NCBI GenBank assembly: GCA_963735955.1
Contig: CAVTND010000012.1
Coordinates: 62,001-126,000, forward strand
Direction: 5' to 3'
From: CAVTND01 sp963735955
GTDB lineage: Bacteria > Pseudomonadota > Gammaproteobacteria > Burkholderiales > Burkholderiaceae_F
DNA length: 64,000 bases
The notes under the pieces were generated by a model that was given only the letters and a program-made list of their open reading frames with translations, had not been told where the DNA came from and did not search any database. Every line of letters starts with the position of its first letter. The first letter of the stretch is position 1. Position numbers and translations under genes: made by a program. Positions 19,177 through 30,769 of this stretch are shown piece by piece.

Positions 19177-20244
19177 TCAAAGGATCCGATTGAACCAGCG
19201 CATGGACAGAAGCGCTGCGAGCGTCGCAAGCAGGGCACCGAGAGCCACGAAGAGCGCTGTCACCTCGGTGGGCTGCTGGCGCACAAAGCCGAGCCGGGTC
19301 GACAGTGCCTGATAGACCTTCTTGAGTTCACCGGCATCGGCGGCCTGGAAGTATTCGCCCTGTGTCATCAGCGCTATCTTCTTCAGCGAGGCCTCATCAA
19401 GCCGGGTGCGCATGCTCCAGCCATCGGCACTGACGACCACGCCGTCGGTGGTTCCGATGCCGACGGTATAGATCCGCACACCGTAGTCGGCAGCAATCTC
19501 GGCGGCCTTCAGCGGGTCAGCGCCGACATTGCTCTGTCCGTCCGATAGCAGAATGATCGCCGCAGTCCCGCTGGCATCGGGCCGTGGCTCGGCCTTCTCG
19601 CCGCCCCTTTCGTCGAGTTTCTTCAACTCGCGTCCGCCAGGCGACTGCCCGCGCCGCGGGTTGATGAAATCCTCGACGTTGATGTTTGCCTGCGGTAGAG
19701 CAGCGTCGAGCGCGATCATCAGGCCGTTGCCCAGCGCGGTACCACGCTGCGGCTCCAGCCGTTCGAGCGCCTGCTTGATGTCTTCCCGCTTGGTGGTCGG
19801 AGACTGCACGACAGCGGCGGCCGCGGCAATCGCGACTACTCCGATCTTCACATCGCGCGGCTGTGCATCGACAAAGGTCTTGGCGGCATTTCGGGCAGCG
19901 GTGATGCGGTTCGGTGCGAGGTCCGTGGCGCGCATGCTGCCCGAGGCATCGAGCGCGAGGACAATGGTTTCGAGCCGCGTCGGCAGGGTAAGCGTCGCCT
20001 GCGGCCGCGCAGTCGCCAGCAGCAAGGCGGCGAGCGCAACGAACCACAACAGAGCAGGAAGGGATTGGCGCAATGCAGTACCGCGCGTCGAAATCGCGTC
20101 GGCCAGCTCCAGGCTTGGCAGCGCCGCTGCAGCGCGTCGGCGTCGTCTGCCGAGCCAGAAATAGAGTGCGGCCAGCAGTGGCATTGCAATCAGCAACCAC
20201 AGCAGGCGTGGCCAGAGAAAACTGATTTCGCTGATTCCGCCCAT
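19177..20244 (-). CDS. BatA-like VWA-domain membrane protein
   Basis: A 355-residue protein from the ATG at 20244. Two N-terminal hydrophobic stretches (LLWLLIAMPLLAALYFWL and LLWFVALAALLLATA) flank a basic loop. A von Willebrand A domain follows with the MIDAS motif DASGSM, the ILLSDG strand and a C-terminal membrane helix (ALFVALGALLATLAALLSM). This is the BatA/aerotolerance layout that accompanies MoxR ATPases and DUF58 proteins. It is the last gene of the minus-strand run HtrA-like, MoxR, DUF58, VWA. Such modules act as chaperone-like assemblies for envelope or metalloenzyme maturation; the client here is unknown. Confidence 0.88.
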   Translation of the reverse strand: MGGISEISFLWPRLLWLLIAMPLLAALYFWLGRRRRRAAAALPSLELADAISTRGTALRQSLPALLWFVALAALLLATARPQATLTLPTRLETIVLALDASGSMRATDLAPNRITAARNAAKTFVDAQPRDVKIGVVAIAAAAAVVQSPTTKREDIKQALERLEPQRGTALGNGLMIALDAALPQANINVEDFINPRRGQSPGGRELKKLDERGGEKAEPRPDASGTAAIILLSDGQSNVGADPLKAAEIAADYGVRIYTVGIGTTDGVVVSADGWSMRTRLDEASLKKIALMTQGEYFQAADAGELKKVYQALSTRLGFVRQQPTEVTALFVALGALLATLAALLSMRWFNRIL

Positions 20245-20272
20245 GGTTTGAAGGAGCGCAGTCGTCCAGTCT

Positions 20273-21256
20273 TCAGGTTGCACGCACGAGTGGCGTGACG
20301 GAGGTACCGGTCGCGAGCTGGCTGCGTCGCTTGCGTAGCTGGGTGAAACGCAGCAGTGCCCGATCGAGCGGCTCGTCGGTCGACAGTTCGAGACAGTCGA
20401 CCCCGGCCTCGGCGAATGCGGTGTGCAGTTCGGCTTCGCGCAGCTCGGATTCCTGCGCAAAGCGCTTGCGGAAGCCACGATCGTGCGTGTCGAGGACGAT
20501 CTGCTCGCCGGTCTCGGCGTCCTGCATGACAACCAGTCCGAGGTCCGGGAGTTCAAGTTCGATCGGATCGAACAGTCGCACGGCGATCACTTCATGCCGC
20601 TGCGCGAGCTGCGCCAGCCGCACTCCCCAGCCGGGCGTGCTGATGAAATCCGATACGAGGAACACCACCGAGCGGCGCTTGATCATCGGCTGCGCAAGCG
20701 CCAGCAGATCCCCGAGATTTGTCTCCCGCGCCGCAGCGCGCTCGCCGGGTGACCCGATACCTGTGCATCCGATCGAGCACGTGCAGCACGTGGCGACGAC
20801 CGTTGCGCGGCGGAACGATCTCCTGCGATCTTTCGGCGTGCAAGACAGCGCCGACGCGATTGCCGTAGCGAGTGAACAGGCGCGCGAGGATCGCGACGAG
20901 TTCGGTTGCCAGCATGCGCTTGCGGATACGGCGCGAGCCGAAGTCGATCGATCCGCGAGAGGTCGAGCAGAAACCAGGCCGCGACTTCGCGATCTTCCTG
21001 GAACTCGCGCACGTGCGGAGTCTGCAGACGCGCAGTGACGTTCCAGTCGATGTAGCGCACGTCGTCGTGCAGCTGGTATTCGCGCAGGTCCGCGAGATCG
21101 AGTCCGAAGCCGCGCAGCAGTGTTCGATAGTCGCCCTGGAGCAGGCCATCGAGACGCCGCAGTACCGTGAACTCGAGCCGACGCAGCAGCGCTTCGGGAT
21201 CGATCGCCAGCGGCGAATTGGCCGCTGCTGCGTCGATGCCTTGCCGCGAGCAGGAT

Positions 21257-21260
<4 letters not shown>
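20273..21260 (-). pseudogene. DUF58 domain protein, frameshifted
   Basis: A GTG at 21260 overlaps the MoxR stop (GTGA). The start codons and the first conserved block LAIDPEALLRRLEFTVLRRLDG are in different frames. The DUF58 core LREYQLHDDVRYIDWNVTARLQTPHVREFQEDREV is clear, followed after a frame change near 20955 by SIDFGSRRIRKRMLATELVAILARLF. After another change comes MIKRRSVVFLVSDFISTPGW, the degenerate VWA-like end, to 20273. Three or so single-base indels separate the blocks. DUF58 proteins partner MoxR ATPases; the intact order of neighbours suggests a working gene hidden by sequence error. Confidence 0.75.
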
Positions 21261-22301
<1,041 letters not shown>

Positions 22302-22319
22302 GTTCGCTTTCGGTTGGGG

Positions 22320-23296
22320 TCAGAACGGTGGAATGCCGACGGCCGAAGCCGCGCTTTCGATGGTGGCTGCGAAACCGATGCCGATGAAGGTGCGTGCCGG
22401 CGTCGGATTGAGGATGGCGGTCACGATGCCGACCACTTCGCCGCTCATGGTGATCAGCGGGCCGCCCGAGTTGCCCGGATTCGCGGCGGCGTCGAACTGG
22501 ATCAGGCCCGTCATCACCTGCTTGCCCTGCGGCGAGCGGAAGTCGCGATTGAGTCCGGAGACGACACCGGCCGATACCGAAGGTCCGATGCCGAACGGGA
22601 AGCCGACCGCGACCACTTCATCGCCCATCTGCAGATCGGCGGTCGAGCCGAGCGTGGCCGCCTGCAGATCGTCGGGAATCTTCTTCGCGCGCACGACGGC
22701 CAGATCGTTTTCGGGGAAAGCGCGGATCGGCTCGACTTCCGATTCGGTGCCGTCGAAGAAAGTGACGGTCAGTCGCTTCGCACCCGCCACCACGTGCAGG
22801 TTGGTCAGGATGGTGCCGTTGTCGACGATGACGACGCCCGAGCCTTCGCCGGTCGTCTGTCGCCGAAACCGGGTTCGTCGTCCTCACGAAAGCCGCGTAC
22901 TCGTACCACCGCTGGCAGCACCGCGGCGGCGGCCTTGGTCGCGCGCGATGGCAGGGTCTTGGTCTCCATCGTGTGCAGCACGGCGGCATCGATGTCGTCC
23001 TGCGCGAGCTCGCGCGGCGCCGGTCGCAGTGAGTCGCGGGCCGTGAACAGCGCCAGCGCGACGAGCATGCCGCCGGCGAAGATCAGCGTGCGGTCGTGGC
23101 GCTTGAGGAAGGCCGCGGTGCGGGAGCGCGGAGCGGTGGCGTAACGGCCGTCTTCGTCGCGTCTGGCGCCGTTGACGAAACGGGCTGCGCGGCGCGCGCC
23201 GCTGCCGGACGCGAATCATCCGGCTCGCTCGAAGCCAGTGCTCGCGCTGGTGACTCGTCCGCGGCGGCTGCCGCTGTAAAGCGCAGGTTTCTTCAT
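22320..23296 (-). pseudogene. HtrA-like trypsin-fold serine protease, frameshifted near the N-terminus
   Basis: The ATG at 23296 opens MKKPALYSGSRRGRV; frame changes then lead to a membrane anchor (TLIFAGGMLVALALFTA) and a periplasmic region. From about 22850 one frame runs cleanly to 22320 and holds the whole protease domain. The likely triad is the histidine in TILTNLHVVAGAK, the aspartate in ENDLAVV and the serine in GNSGGPL. It ends at IGFAATIESAASAVG with no PDZ domain. This resembles membrane-anchored DegP/HhoB relatives in periplasmic quality control. It heads the MoxR-DUF58-VWA operon. Confidence 0.78.
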
Positions 23297-23524
23297 CGGC
23301 CAGTCCATATGACTTTCGGCTCGCCCGGAGAAAAAGGTAGCACGGGTGGCCGCATCCTCCCACGCAAACGGGACGCCCGTCCGACGGGCGAACGACTCCC
23401 GCTCGGCCAGCGTCCAAGCCTGACGCGCGGCGGCCGGTGATAGAGTCGTTGCGCGTCAATCGAACCTTCATTGGTCCGGTTTGAACCGCAAAGGTTCGAC
23501 GCGACCGCGCGACGAGGACTGACG

Positions 23525-24679
23525 ATGCGTTTTCTGTGGCCGGAGATGCTCTGGCTGTTGCTTCTGATACCGCTGCTGGTCGGCGCCTACGTCTTCGCGC
23601 TGCGTCGGCGCAAGAAGGCCGCCGTGCGCTACGCGAGCCTCACCTTGATCCGGGATGCGCTCGGGCCGCGGCCAGCGGCTGCGCCGCCACATTCCGCCGG
23701 CGCTTGTTCCTGCTGGCGACTGACCGCGGCGATCATCGCCATGGCGCGGCCAACCGCCACCCTGACGCTGCCCGCGCAGTACATGACGATCGCGCTCGCG
23801 ATCGACGTCTCGCGCAGCATGCAGGCGACCGACGTCGAACCGTCGCGCCTGAGCGCGGCGCAGACGGCGGCCAAGGGCTTCATCGAGGATCTGCCGAAGA
23901 ATGTCCGGCTCGGCATCGTTACTTTTGCCGGCACCGCCGCCGTGGTGCAGACGCCGACCGAGAACCGGCAGGACATGCTCGATGCGATCGACCGCTTCCA
24001 GTTGCAGCGCGCGCACCGCGACCGGCAGCGGCCTGCTCTATGCGCTCAGCATGCTGTTTCCGGACGAAGGGTTTCGACCTCGAAGCGACGCTGCGCTCCG
24101 CGCGGCGGCACCGATGTCGATCGAGCAGCGGCGCAAGGAGCAGGCCGAGACGCCCGCCGGTCGAGCCCGTCGCGCCGGGTTCGCACACGACCGGCGTCAT
24201 CATTCTGTTGAGCGATGGTCGTCGCACGACCGGGCCCGATCCGCTCGAGATCGCCACGCATGGTGGCCGATCGCGGCGTCCGCGTTTACACCGTGGGCTT
24301 CGGCACTTTGCAGGGCACGACGATCGGGTTCGAGGAGTACTCGATCTACGTTCGGCTCGATGAAGAGACCCTGAAGGCGATCGCCAAGATGACCGGGGGT
24401 GAGTACTTCCACGCCGGCACCGCGGCGGATCTGCGCAAGGTCTACGAAAAGCTCAACGCCAAGTTCGCACTGGAACGGCAGGAGACCGAGATCAGCGCAC
24501 TGTGGAGCGCCGGCGCGGCCGGGCTCTTCCTGCTCGCCACGCTGCTCTCGCTGCTGTGGTTCTATCCGACCGGGGATCGTGCGTCCCGTGACGTCCTGAG
24601 CGAGACCGTCTGCCGTAGCCGGATTCGCTGTGCGGGCGTGCATTCGCGCTTGCGCGTTTCACTCCCTCGGCGCTCCTGA
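23525..24679 (+). pseudogene. second BatA-like VWA-domain membrane protein, frameshifted
   Basis: The ATG at 23525 opens a membrane helix (MLWLLLLIPLLVGAYVFALRR). After a frame slip near 23700 come LTAAIIAMARPTATL and the VWA MIDAS strand IALAIDVSRSMQATD. Further slips follow around 24000-24260, then VYTVGFGTLQGTTIGFEEYSIYVRLDEETLKAIAKMTGGEYF and a final helix (GLFLLATLLSLLWFY). The natural stop is unclear: one frame ends at 24599, the longest at 24679. It is a paralogue of the VWA gene at 19177-20244 and diverges from the protease-MoxR operon; the 228 bases between should hold both promoters. Confidence 0.72.
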
Positions 24680-24683
24680 AATC

Positions 24684-26296
24684 ATGACCCACCGTACCCG
24701 CAAGTTCTGGGGCTGGGGCTACGAAGGGGCGGGCCGGCTGCCGATCAGCAGCTGCGCATGGTGGCGTTGCTGTGCGCGCGTTTCGGCATGTCAACGGACG
24801 GGGCCCAGGCGCCACCGCGCATCGAGGATATCAAGTTGCGTGCGCCACGGGTCGCCGCGCCCACTGCCTTGACGCACCTGTGCAGCGACCAGGCTTTGGC
24901 CCGCGCCAGCCACACCTATGGCAAGTCGTTCCGCGACATCGTGCGCGCGTTTGCGCGTGACTTCACCCATGCACCGGATCTCGTAGTGCGGCCGCGCGAC
25001 GAAGCCGATGTGATCGCGGTGCTCGATTGGTGCACCGACGCGCGTGTCGCTGCGGTGCCTGACGGCGGCGGTACCAGCGTGGTCGGTGGAGTCGAGGGCC
25101 CGTCCAGCAGCGGTGACTACCGCGGCTGGGTGTCAGTCGATCTGGCGCATCTCGACCGTGTCGTCGAAGTCGACCTCGACTCGCGTGCAGCCCTGATCCA
25201 GGCGGGTGTACTCGGCCCGGCGCTCGAGCATCAGTTGCGGCCGCACGGACTCACGTTGCGACACTACCCGCAGTCGTTCGAGTTTTCTTCGCTGGGGGGC
25301 TGGATTGCCACGCGCGCGGGCGGGCACTTTGCGACCCTGCAAACACACATCGACGATCTGGTCGAAGCGCTGCGCGTGGTGGCACCACAGGGCACGATCG
25401 AAACACGCCGGCTGCCGGCGTCCGGTGCCGGACCGAGTCCCGATCGCCTGTTCATCGGTTCAGAGGGAACCCTCGGTGTGATCACCGAGGCCTGGATGCG
25501 ATTGCAGGTTCGGCCCGAATTTCGTGCAAACGCGACCGCCTCATTCACGGACTTTCTGGCTGGTGCACGCGCGGCGCGCGCGGTCGCGCAGGCCGGCCTT
25601 TACCCTGCCAACTGTCGCTTGCTGGATGCCGGCGAGGCATTGCTGAATGGCGTCGGCCGCGGAGACGTGGCGGTTCTGGTGCTGGCATTCGAGTCGGCCG
25701 ATCACCCTCTCGACGCCTGGATGGCGCGTGCCCTGGAACTGGTGCGCGCGCACGGCGGACAGGTGAATGACGTCGCCAGTGCTCGGCAGGGGACGGAGCA
25801 GGACGGTGCGCGTGAAGGTGCTGCCGGCGCCTGGCGCTCTGCTTTTCTCGACATGCCCTACCTGCGTGATGCGCTGGTCGGATCCGGGATGATCAGCGAG
25901 ACCTTTGAGACGGCGGTCACCTGGAATCGCTTCGAGGAGTTTCACGCGGCCGTCCTGGGTGCGACTGCCTCTGTGGTGCGACGTGTATGCGGCGCCGGCA
26001 GCGTGACCTGTCGCCTGACCCATGTCTATCCGGATGGTGCCGCGCCGTACTACACCGTGATTGCCCCCGGACTCCCGGGCAGCCAGTTGAGTCAGTGGGC
26101 CGAAATCAAGGCTGCCGCGTCCGACGCCATCATCACCCACGGCGGAACGATCACGCATCATCATGCGATCGGGCGCGATCACCGGCCATGGTATGACCGT
26201 CAGCGTCCCGACGGTTTCGCGCTTGCCCTGCGCGCTGCCAAGCACGCGTTGGATCCCGGCTGGATACTCAACCCCGGGGTATTGATCGATCCGTAA
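24684..26296 (+). CDS. FAD-binding oxidoreductase, AGPS/glycolate-oxidase D type
   Basis: A flavoprotein of the FAD-linked oxidase C-terminal family, about 535 residues. The N-terminal motif RKFWGWGYEGAG at the ATG 24684 is characteristic of alkyldihydroxyacetone-phosphate-synthase-like proteins, but one base slip near 24735 separates it from the rest. The unbroken frame runs from 24758. It contains the PP-loop FAD region DLVVRPRDEADVIAVLDWC, VPDGGGTSVVGGVE, LGGWIATRAGGHFATLQTHIDDLV and LFIGSEGTLGVITEAWMR, and near the C-terminus ITHHHAIGRDHRPW, with the histidine cluster typical of this group. The reaction (hydroxyacid oxidation or ether-lipid synthesis) cannot be decided from sequence. Confidence 0.85.
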
Positions 26297-26470
26297 CGGA
26301 GTGGTTCGATCTGCGGCGACGCAAAATTGCGTGGTCTGCCATCAAAGGGCTTGCCCGCAACGCCGACCCGCGGCAATCTAGCGTGGCCCGTTTTCGCTGC
26401 AATCACGTTGTTCAAGCTTCAAGCTGCGTGGATTCGATGGCGCCGCGGCTCACCGATTCAGAGGACCACG

Positions 26471-27049
26471 ATGAGTACAAGAATTGTCCTGAGCGCTGTC
26501 GCAACGAGCATGGCTGCTGCACTGGTGGTGATGGCGGGGTGTAGCACGGCCCCATCCGAGACCAAGCCCGCGGCTGCGGCGAAGCCGCTCGAAGACGGCC
26601 AGGCACCTTTGCCGGCAAATTACAAGAGTTGGCCGAAGTTCTTGACCTCCGTTCAACGACCGGACGTCAAGCAGGTGCGCGATATCTACATCAACCCGAC
26701 TGGCTACCAGGCCAGGGCCGGGCAGGCCTTTGCCCCAGGCACGACATTCGTGATGGAGAATTTCTCGGTCAAGCTCGACGCTGCCGGCAATCCGGTGATG
26801 ACCGACGGCAGACTGGTCAATGCCGACTTGGTGCGCGTGTTCGTCATGGCCAAGGGCCCCGGCTATGGCTCGCAGGTGCCGCCCGAACTGAAGACCGGCG
26901 ATTGGGTGTTTGCCTCGTTTGACGCCACCGGCAACAAGACTGCAGACAACCTCGTTGCGTGCCGCCCATGTCACGTCCCCTTGGCGAGCAAGGATTTTGT
27001 GGCGCGCTACGACGAGTACTTTGCCGAACGCAGCAAGGGATACCAGTGA
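26471..27049 (+). CDS. cytochrome P460 family lipoprotein
   Basis: A 192-residue protein from the ATG at 26471 (GAGG site 10 bases upstream). The signal peptide ends in a lipobox-like AALVVMAGC, implying an acylated periplasmic protein. The mature part contains LPANYKSWPKFL, VRDIYINPTG and a single haem-binding CRPCH near residue 162. This is the cytochrome P460/P460-like fold, whose characterised members oxidise hydroxylamine or bind nitric oxide. The unusual crosslinking lysine of true P460 cannot be confirmed by eye. The 174 bases before it carry no gene. Confidence 0.87.
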   Translation: MSTRIVLSAVATSMAAALVVMAGCSTAPSETKPAAAAKPLEDGQAPLPANYKSWPKFLTSVQRPDVKQVRDIYINPTGYQARAGQAFAPGTTFVMENFSVKLDAAGNPVMTDGRLVNADLVRVFVMAKGPGYGSQVPPELKTGDWVFASFDATGNKTADNLVACRPCHVPLASKDFVARYDEYFAERSKGYQ

Positions 27050-27096
27050 GATTGGCGAACCGGCCCGCGCTTCACGCGGAAACCGATCGCTGACAC

Positions 27097-28047
27097 TTAT
27101 CGCGTCACCACGACCAGCCGATCAGTGCCGGACTCCGCGCCCCAGGCCTCGCCCGGGCGACCGAGCATCTGGCGCACCTGCGCATTGCGCCGGTCACTTT
27201 CGAAGCGCTCGAACTTTTCCGTTTCAGGATCAAACCGCAGGATCGAGTTGCTTTGCCACTCGGTCAGCCAGACCTGGTCGCGCTCATCGACGTACACGGA
27301 ATACACCTGAGCCCGCTCTGCGGGTTTCCATTGCTTCCATTCCTTGCGCGCCGGGTCATAGCGGCTCACCTGGCCCGAACTCCATTCGCTGATCCAAAGG
27401 CGCCCCTTGGAGTCTGACCACACCCGGCGTGCGCCTTGTCTGGGAGTGGGCGGCTCAATCACCGTGGCCACACCGCTGCGCGTGTCGATGTGGGCCAGAT
27501 GACTGCCTGCCAGTGACACGTAGTAAATCTCACCGGACGGTGTGGCCGTGATGCCGTAGGGGCCGCGCCCGCGCGGCGCTTCCCAGACACGCACTTGGCC
27601 GGACTTCGGATCGACACTGCCGTAGTAGCCAGACTGGCCCGTCAACCACAACAGGCCGCGACCGTCAAAGGCCGCGGTGTTCATGTTGACGTAGGGCGTG
27701 CCTTCCGGAAGCTGGAAACGCTTGACCTCGCGGGTCCTGGGATCGACACGCACGATCGCGTTCAAACCGCTGTCGGTAACCCATGCCGCCCCGTCTGGAC
27801 CGACGATCACACCGTGCGGGGCTGAACCGAAGCCGAGCGGAATGTGTTCGGTGCGGCCGGTGCTTGGATCGAGACGACCGAGATCACCGCTGCGCTGCGC
27901 GGTGTACCAGACCGTGCCATCCGGCGCGGGCGCAACATCGTGCGGGCCGGAGCGCGGCGGCAGCTCGTAGTAGCGAACCTGCTGCGCAACGGCGCCGGAC
28001 ACCAACGAACCAAGGACGAGCAGCGCTGACAGAAGGAGTCGCATCAT
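27097..28047 (-). CDS. Vgb-like beta-propeller protein, secreted
   Basis: A 316-residue protein from the first of two adjacent ATGs (28047), with GGAGGC upstream. A Sec signal peptide (MMRLLLSALLVLGSLVSGAVAQ) is followed by repeated blades such as PHDVAPAPDGTVWYTAQRSGDLGRLDPSTG, PHGVIVGPDGAAWVTDSGLNAIVRVDP and RVWSDSKGRLWISEWSSGQVSRYDP. This is the virginiamycin B lyase-like (streptogramin lyase/SMP-30-like) propeller. Most environmental members are not antibiotic lyases; a periplasmic binding or lactonase role is as likely. Convergent with the cytochrome P460 gene. Confidence 0.85.
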   Translation of the reverse strand: MMRLLLSALLVLGSLVSGAVAQQVRYYELPPRSGPHDVAPAPDGTVWYTAQRSGDLGRLDPSTGRTEHIPLGFGSAPHGVIVGPDGAAWVTDSGLNAIVRVDPRTREVKRFQLPEGTPYVNMNTAAFDGRGLLWLTGQSGYYGSVDPKSGQVRVWEAPRGRGPYGITATPSGEIYYVSLAGSHLAHIDTRSGVATVIEPPTPRQGARRVWSDSKGRLWISEWSSGQVSRYDPARKEWKQWKPAERAQVYSVYVDERDQVWLTEWQSNSILRFDPETEKFERFESDRRNAQVRQMLGRPGEAWGAESGTDRLVVVTR

Positions 28048-28129
28048 GTCCGCCTCCGGCGAGGGCCAAGCGACACGTGATCGGCAATCGTACGCCGCAA
28101 CGTAGATGGCTTCGCCCCCTGCATCGAGA

Positions 28130-29361
28130 TCAATCCGTAAGCAGGGAAACCTGTCCGACGTCGGGGCGCGTTTCACCGGCTGGCGCGAGATTGCCGGCAC
28201 GGACGCCGAGCAGCCGGATGCGGCGCGCAAGGTCGACTCGCTTGAGGCACTCGCCGGCGGCGCGGCGAATCGTCGCGGCGTCGTCGGTCGGCGCACTGCA
28301 GGGTCAGGTCGCGCGTGACGGTCTTGAAATCGTCGAATCGCAGTTTGATGCCGATCGTCTTGCCGGCGTAGCGCTTGCGCGCAGGTCGTCGCTGAGCTCC
28401 GATGCACAGCTCGGTGAAGATGCGCGTCAGTTGCGCGCGGTCGCGCACCGCGTGCAGGTCGCGCTCGAAGGTGGTTTCGCGGCTGATCGACTCGGTTCGC
28501 TGAACGTCTCGACCGCGTCGTTCATCGCGACCGCGCCGCGGCGTCGCGAGCCAGGCACCACTTGCCTTACCGAAGTGACTGCATCAGCCAGCGGACTCGG
28601 ACTTGCGCGAGTTCGCCGATGGTCGCGATGCCGAGCTTCGCCAGGTGTGCGGCGGACTTCGGCCCGACGCCGTGCAGTCGGCGCACCGGCAGCGGCCAAA
28701 GCGCGTCGCGATCACGTCGTTTGCGGATCACGAGTCAGTCCATCGGGCTTGTCGAGTTCGGAGGCGATCTTGGCGACCAGCTTGTTCGGCGCAAGTCCGA
28801 TCGAGCAGCAGAGTCCGGTCGCGGCGCGTACGGCCTGCTTGAGTTCAGCCGGCGATCTCACGCGCCGACCACCAGATTTCGGCGTCGCGATCCGTCGGCG
28901 TCGATCGTTCCGGATGCCTCGTCGTCTGCGATTCACGCGCGCCGCGACCGAGTCGCGTGAGGTCGATGTAGATCTCGTCGATGCCGCGGTCTTCGATGAC
29001 CGGCGCGATCGCTCGCACCGCTGCCTTGAACAGGCGCGAGTACTTGCGGTATTCGTCGAAATCGACCGGCAGCAACGACTGGCGTCGGGCGCTTTCTGCG
29101 CCGCCTTCATCATGCCCATCGCCGAGTTGACGCCGAGGGCGCGCGCTTCGTAGGTCGCGGTCGTGACGACGCCGCGCGCCGACGTATCCGCCAGCGAGAA
29201 AAGCGCCGCCGCTCGTCGCCGCTAACGGCGATCGGTTCCCAAACGGGTTGCCGATCACGGCCGCCACCGATCACGACCGGCAGTCCGCGCAGCTCGGGAT
29301 AGCGAAGCAATTCGACCGACGCGTAAAAGGCGTCCATGTCGAGATGCGCGATGACACGCAC
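28130..29361 (-). pseudogene. dinB: DNA polymerase IV, frameshifted
   Basis: A Y-family translesion polymerase in pieces. A GTG at 29361 opens RVIAHLDMDAFYASVELLRYPELRGLPVVIGG (catalytic Asp in DMDAFYASVE). Then come DFDEYRKYSRLFKAAVRAIAPVIEDRGIDEIYIDLT (second acidic pair in a DE-Y-D motif), LCCSIGLAPNKLVAKIASELDKPDGL, a helix-hairpin-helix GVGPKSAAHLAKLGI, and a little-finger domain with KTIGIKLRFDDFKTVTRD. The reading ends at LLGVRAGNLAP ... VSLLTD with a TGA at 28130. About six frame changes occur; every conserved block remains, so the gene is probably intact in the organism. Confidence 0.75.
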
Positions 29362-29431
29362 GCCGAAGGCGTCGAGGGTGAATGCAGCGCGTTCATGACA
29401 CGGGCGGCGCGTCCATGGCACCGTGCAGTGT

Positions 29432-30689
29432 ATGGTGAGCGGCGCTCTTCGCTCCCTTCGCTCTCGTCCTTCCGTGCCGATCCAGTCCGACCGCCTGCTG
29501 ATATCTACGCCGCCGCACTGCTGCGCGGCCTGGCCGCGGGAGCCATCAGCGTGCTGGCAGCGGTGTACCTCGCCAAGCGCGGCTTCGCGGATGGCGCGAT
29601 CGGTCTGGTGCTCACCGCAGGCATGGCAGGAGTCCTGGCCGGCACGGTCTACGGCACCTGGTTCGCCGATCGCGTCGGCCGCAGACGCAGCCTGGTGCTG
29701 CTCGCGCTGCTGGCTGCGTCGGTGGCGTGCTGTTCGCGTTCGCCGACTCGCAGTGGGCGGCCGGGGCGGCGGCATTCGTTGGCATGGTGAACACCCAGGG
29801 TTCGGATCGCGGGGCCGCGCACGCGCTCGAGCAGGCGATCCTGCCGGCGACGACCAACGATGCAGATCGCACGCATGTGTTCGCCTGGTACAACGCGCTG
29901 TCCGACATCGGCGGCGCCGCCGGTGCCCTGCTGGCTGCACTGCCAGCGCTGCTGCGCGATCGATTGGCGGTGCCCGAACTGCGCGCCTACGACACCACGC
30001 TGTTGGTCTATGCCGCGCTGCTGGTCGCGGTGGCGCGTGCTGTATGCTGCGCCTGTCACGTGCGACCGAGCAGAGGCGTTACGCACCTCGCTGCCGGCCC
30101 CCATGCGCTGCCGCCGAGCTCGCAACGGGAAGTTCGGCGCTTCGCCGGTCTGTCGGCGCTCGACGCGGTCGGTGGTGGTTTCATCGGTTCGGCGCTGATT
30201 GCGTATTTTCTGTACGCGCGCTTCGGCGTCGGCGAAGGTGAGCTTGCGCCCTGTTCGTGGTGGCGCGACTGATGACGGTTGCTTCGCATTTCGTCGCGGC
30301 CTGGCTTTCGCGCCGCATCGGTCTGGTCAATACGATGGTGTTCACGCACATTCCATCGAGCCTGCTCCTGCTGACCTTGCCGATCGCGCCGAGTTTCGGC
30401 GTGGCGGCGGCGACTATTCATTCTGCGCGAGGGCCTGTCCGAGATGGATGTGCCGACCCGACAGTCGTATCTGATGGCGATCGTGCCAGCACATGAGCGG
30501 GCCTGGGCAGCCGGGCTGGCGCAACTCGCGCGGGCCGGCGGGCGCATGGTGTCGCCGGCGCTGGCGGGCGCGGCGATGCAGGCCGGCGCGCTCTGGCTGC
30601 CGCTGGCGGCCGGGGCAACGATCAAGATCGTCTATGACCTGCTCATGTGGCGCGCCTTCCGACGCCTGAAGCCGCCGGAGGAGCGATGA
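29432..30689 (+). pseudogene. MFS transporter, frameshifted
   Basis: A 12-helix-type transporter broken by about four indels. The first intact block has LLRGLAAGAISVLAAVYLAKRGFADGAIGLVLTAG and the MFS loop motif GTWFADRVGRRRSLVLL. Later blocks are VFAWYNALSDIGGAAGALLAALPALL, LSALDAVGGGFIGSALIAYFLYARFGV, MTVASHFVAAWLSRRIGLVNTMVFTHIPSSLLLL and the C-terminal VPTRQSYLMAIVPAHERAWAAGLAQLARAGG. The order is normal for the family. The start near 29432 is tentative. Divergent from dinB and inside the same indel-rich patch. Substrate unknown. Confidence 0.72.
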
Positions 30690-30769
30690 AGAACATGGAC
30701 TGACCGCGAGCGCATTGCTATCGCGACTTCAGTCCCGCTTTGAACTCGTCTCAGGGACTGCGCGGCGCC

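Noticed and set aside
27097..28047. Antibiotic (streptogramin) resistance lyase
   Set aside because: The propeller is Vgb-like, but it is secreted and most such environmental proteins are not lyases; catalytic identity cannot be shown.
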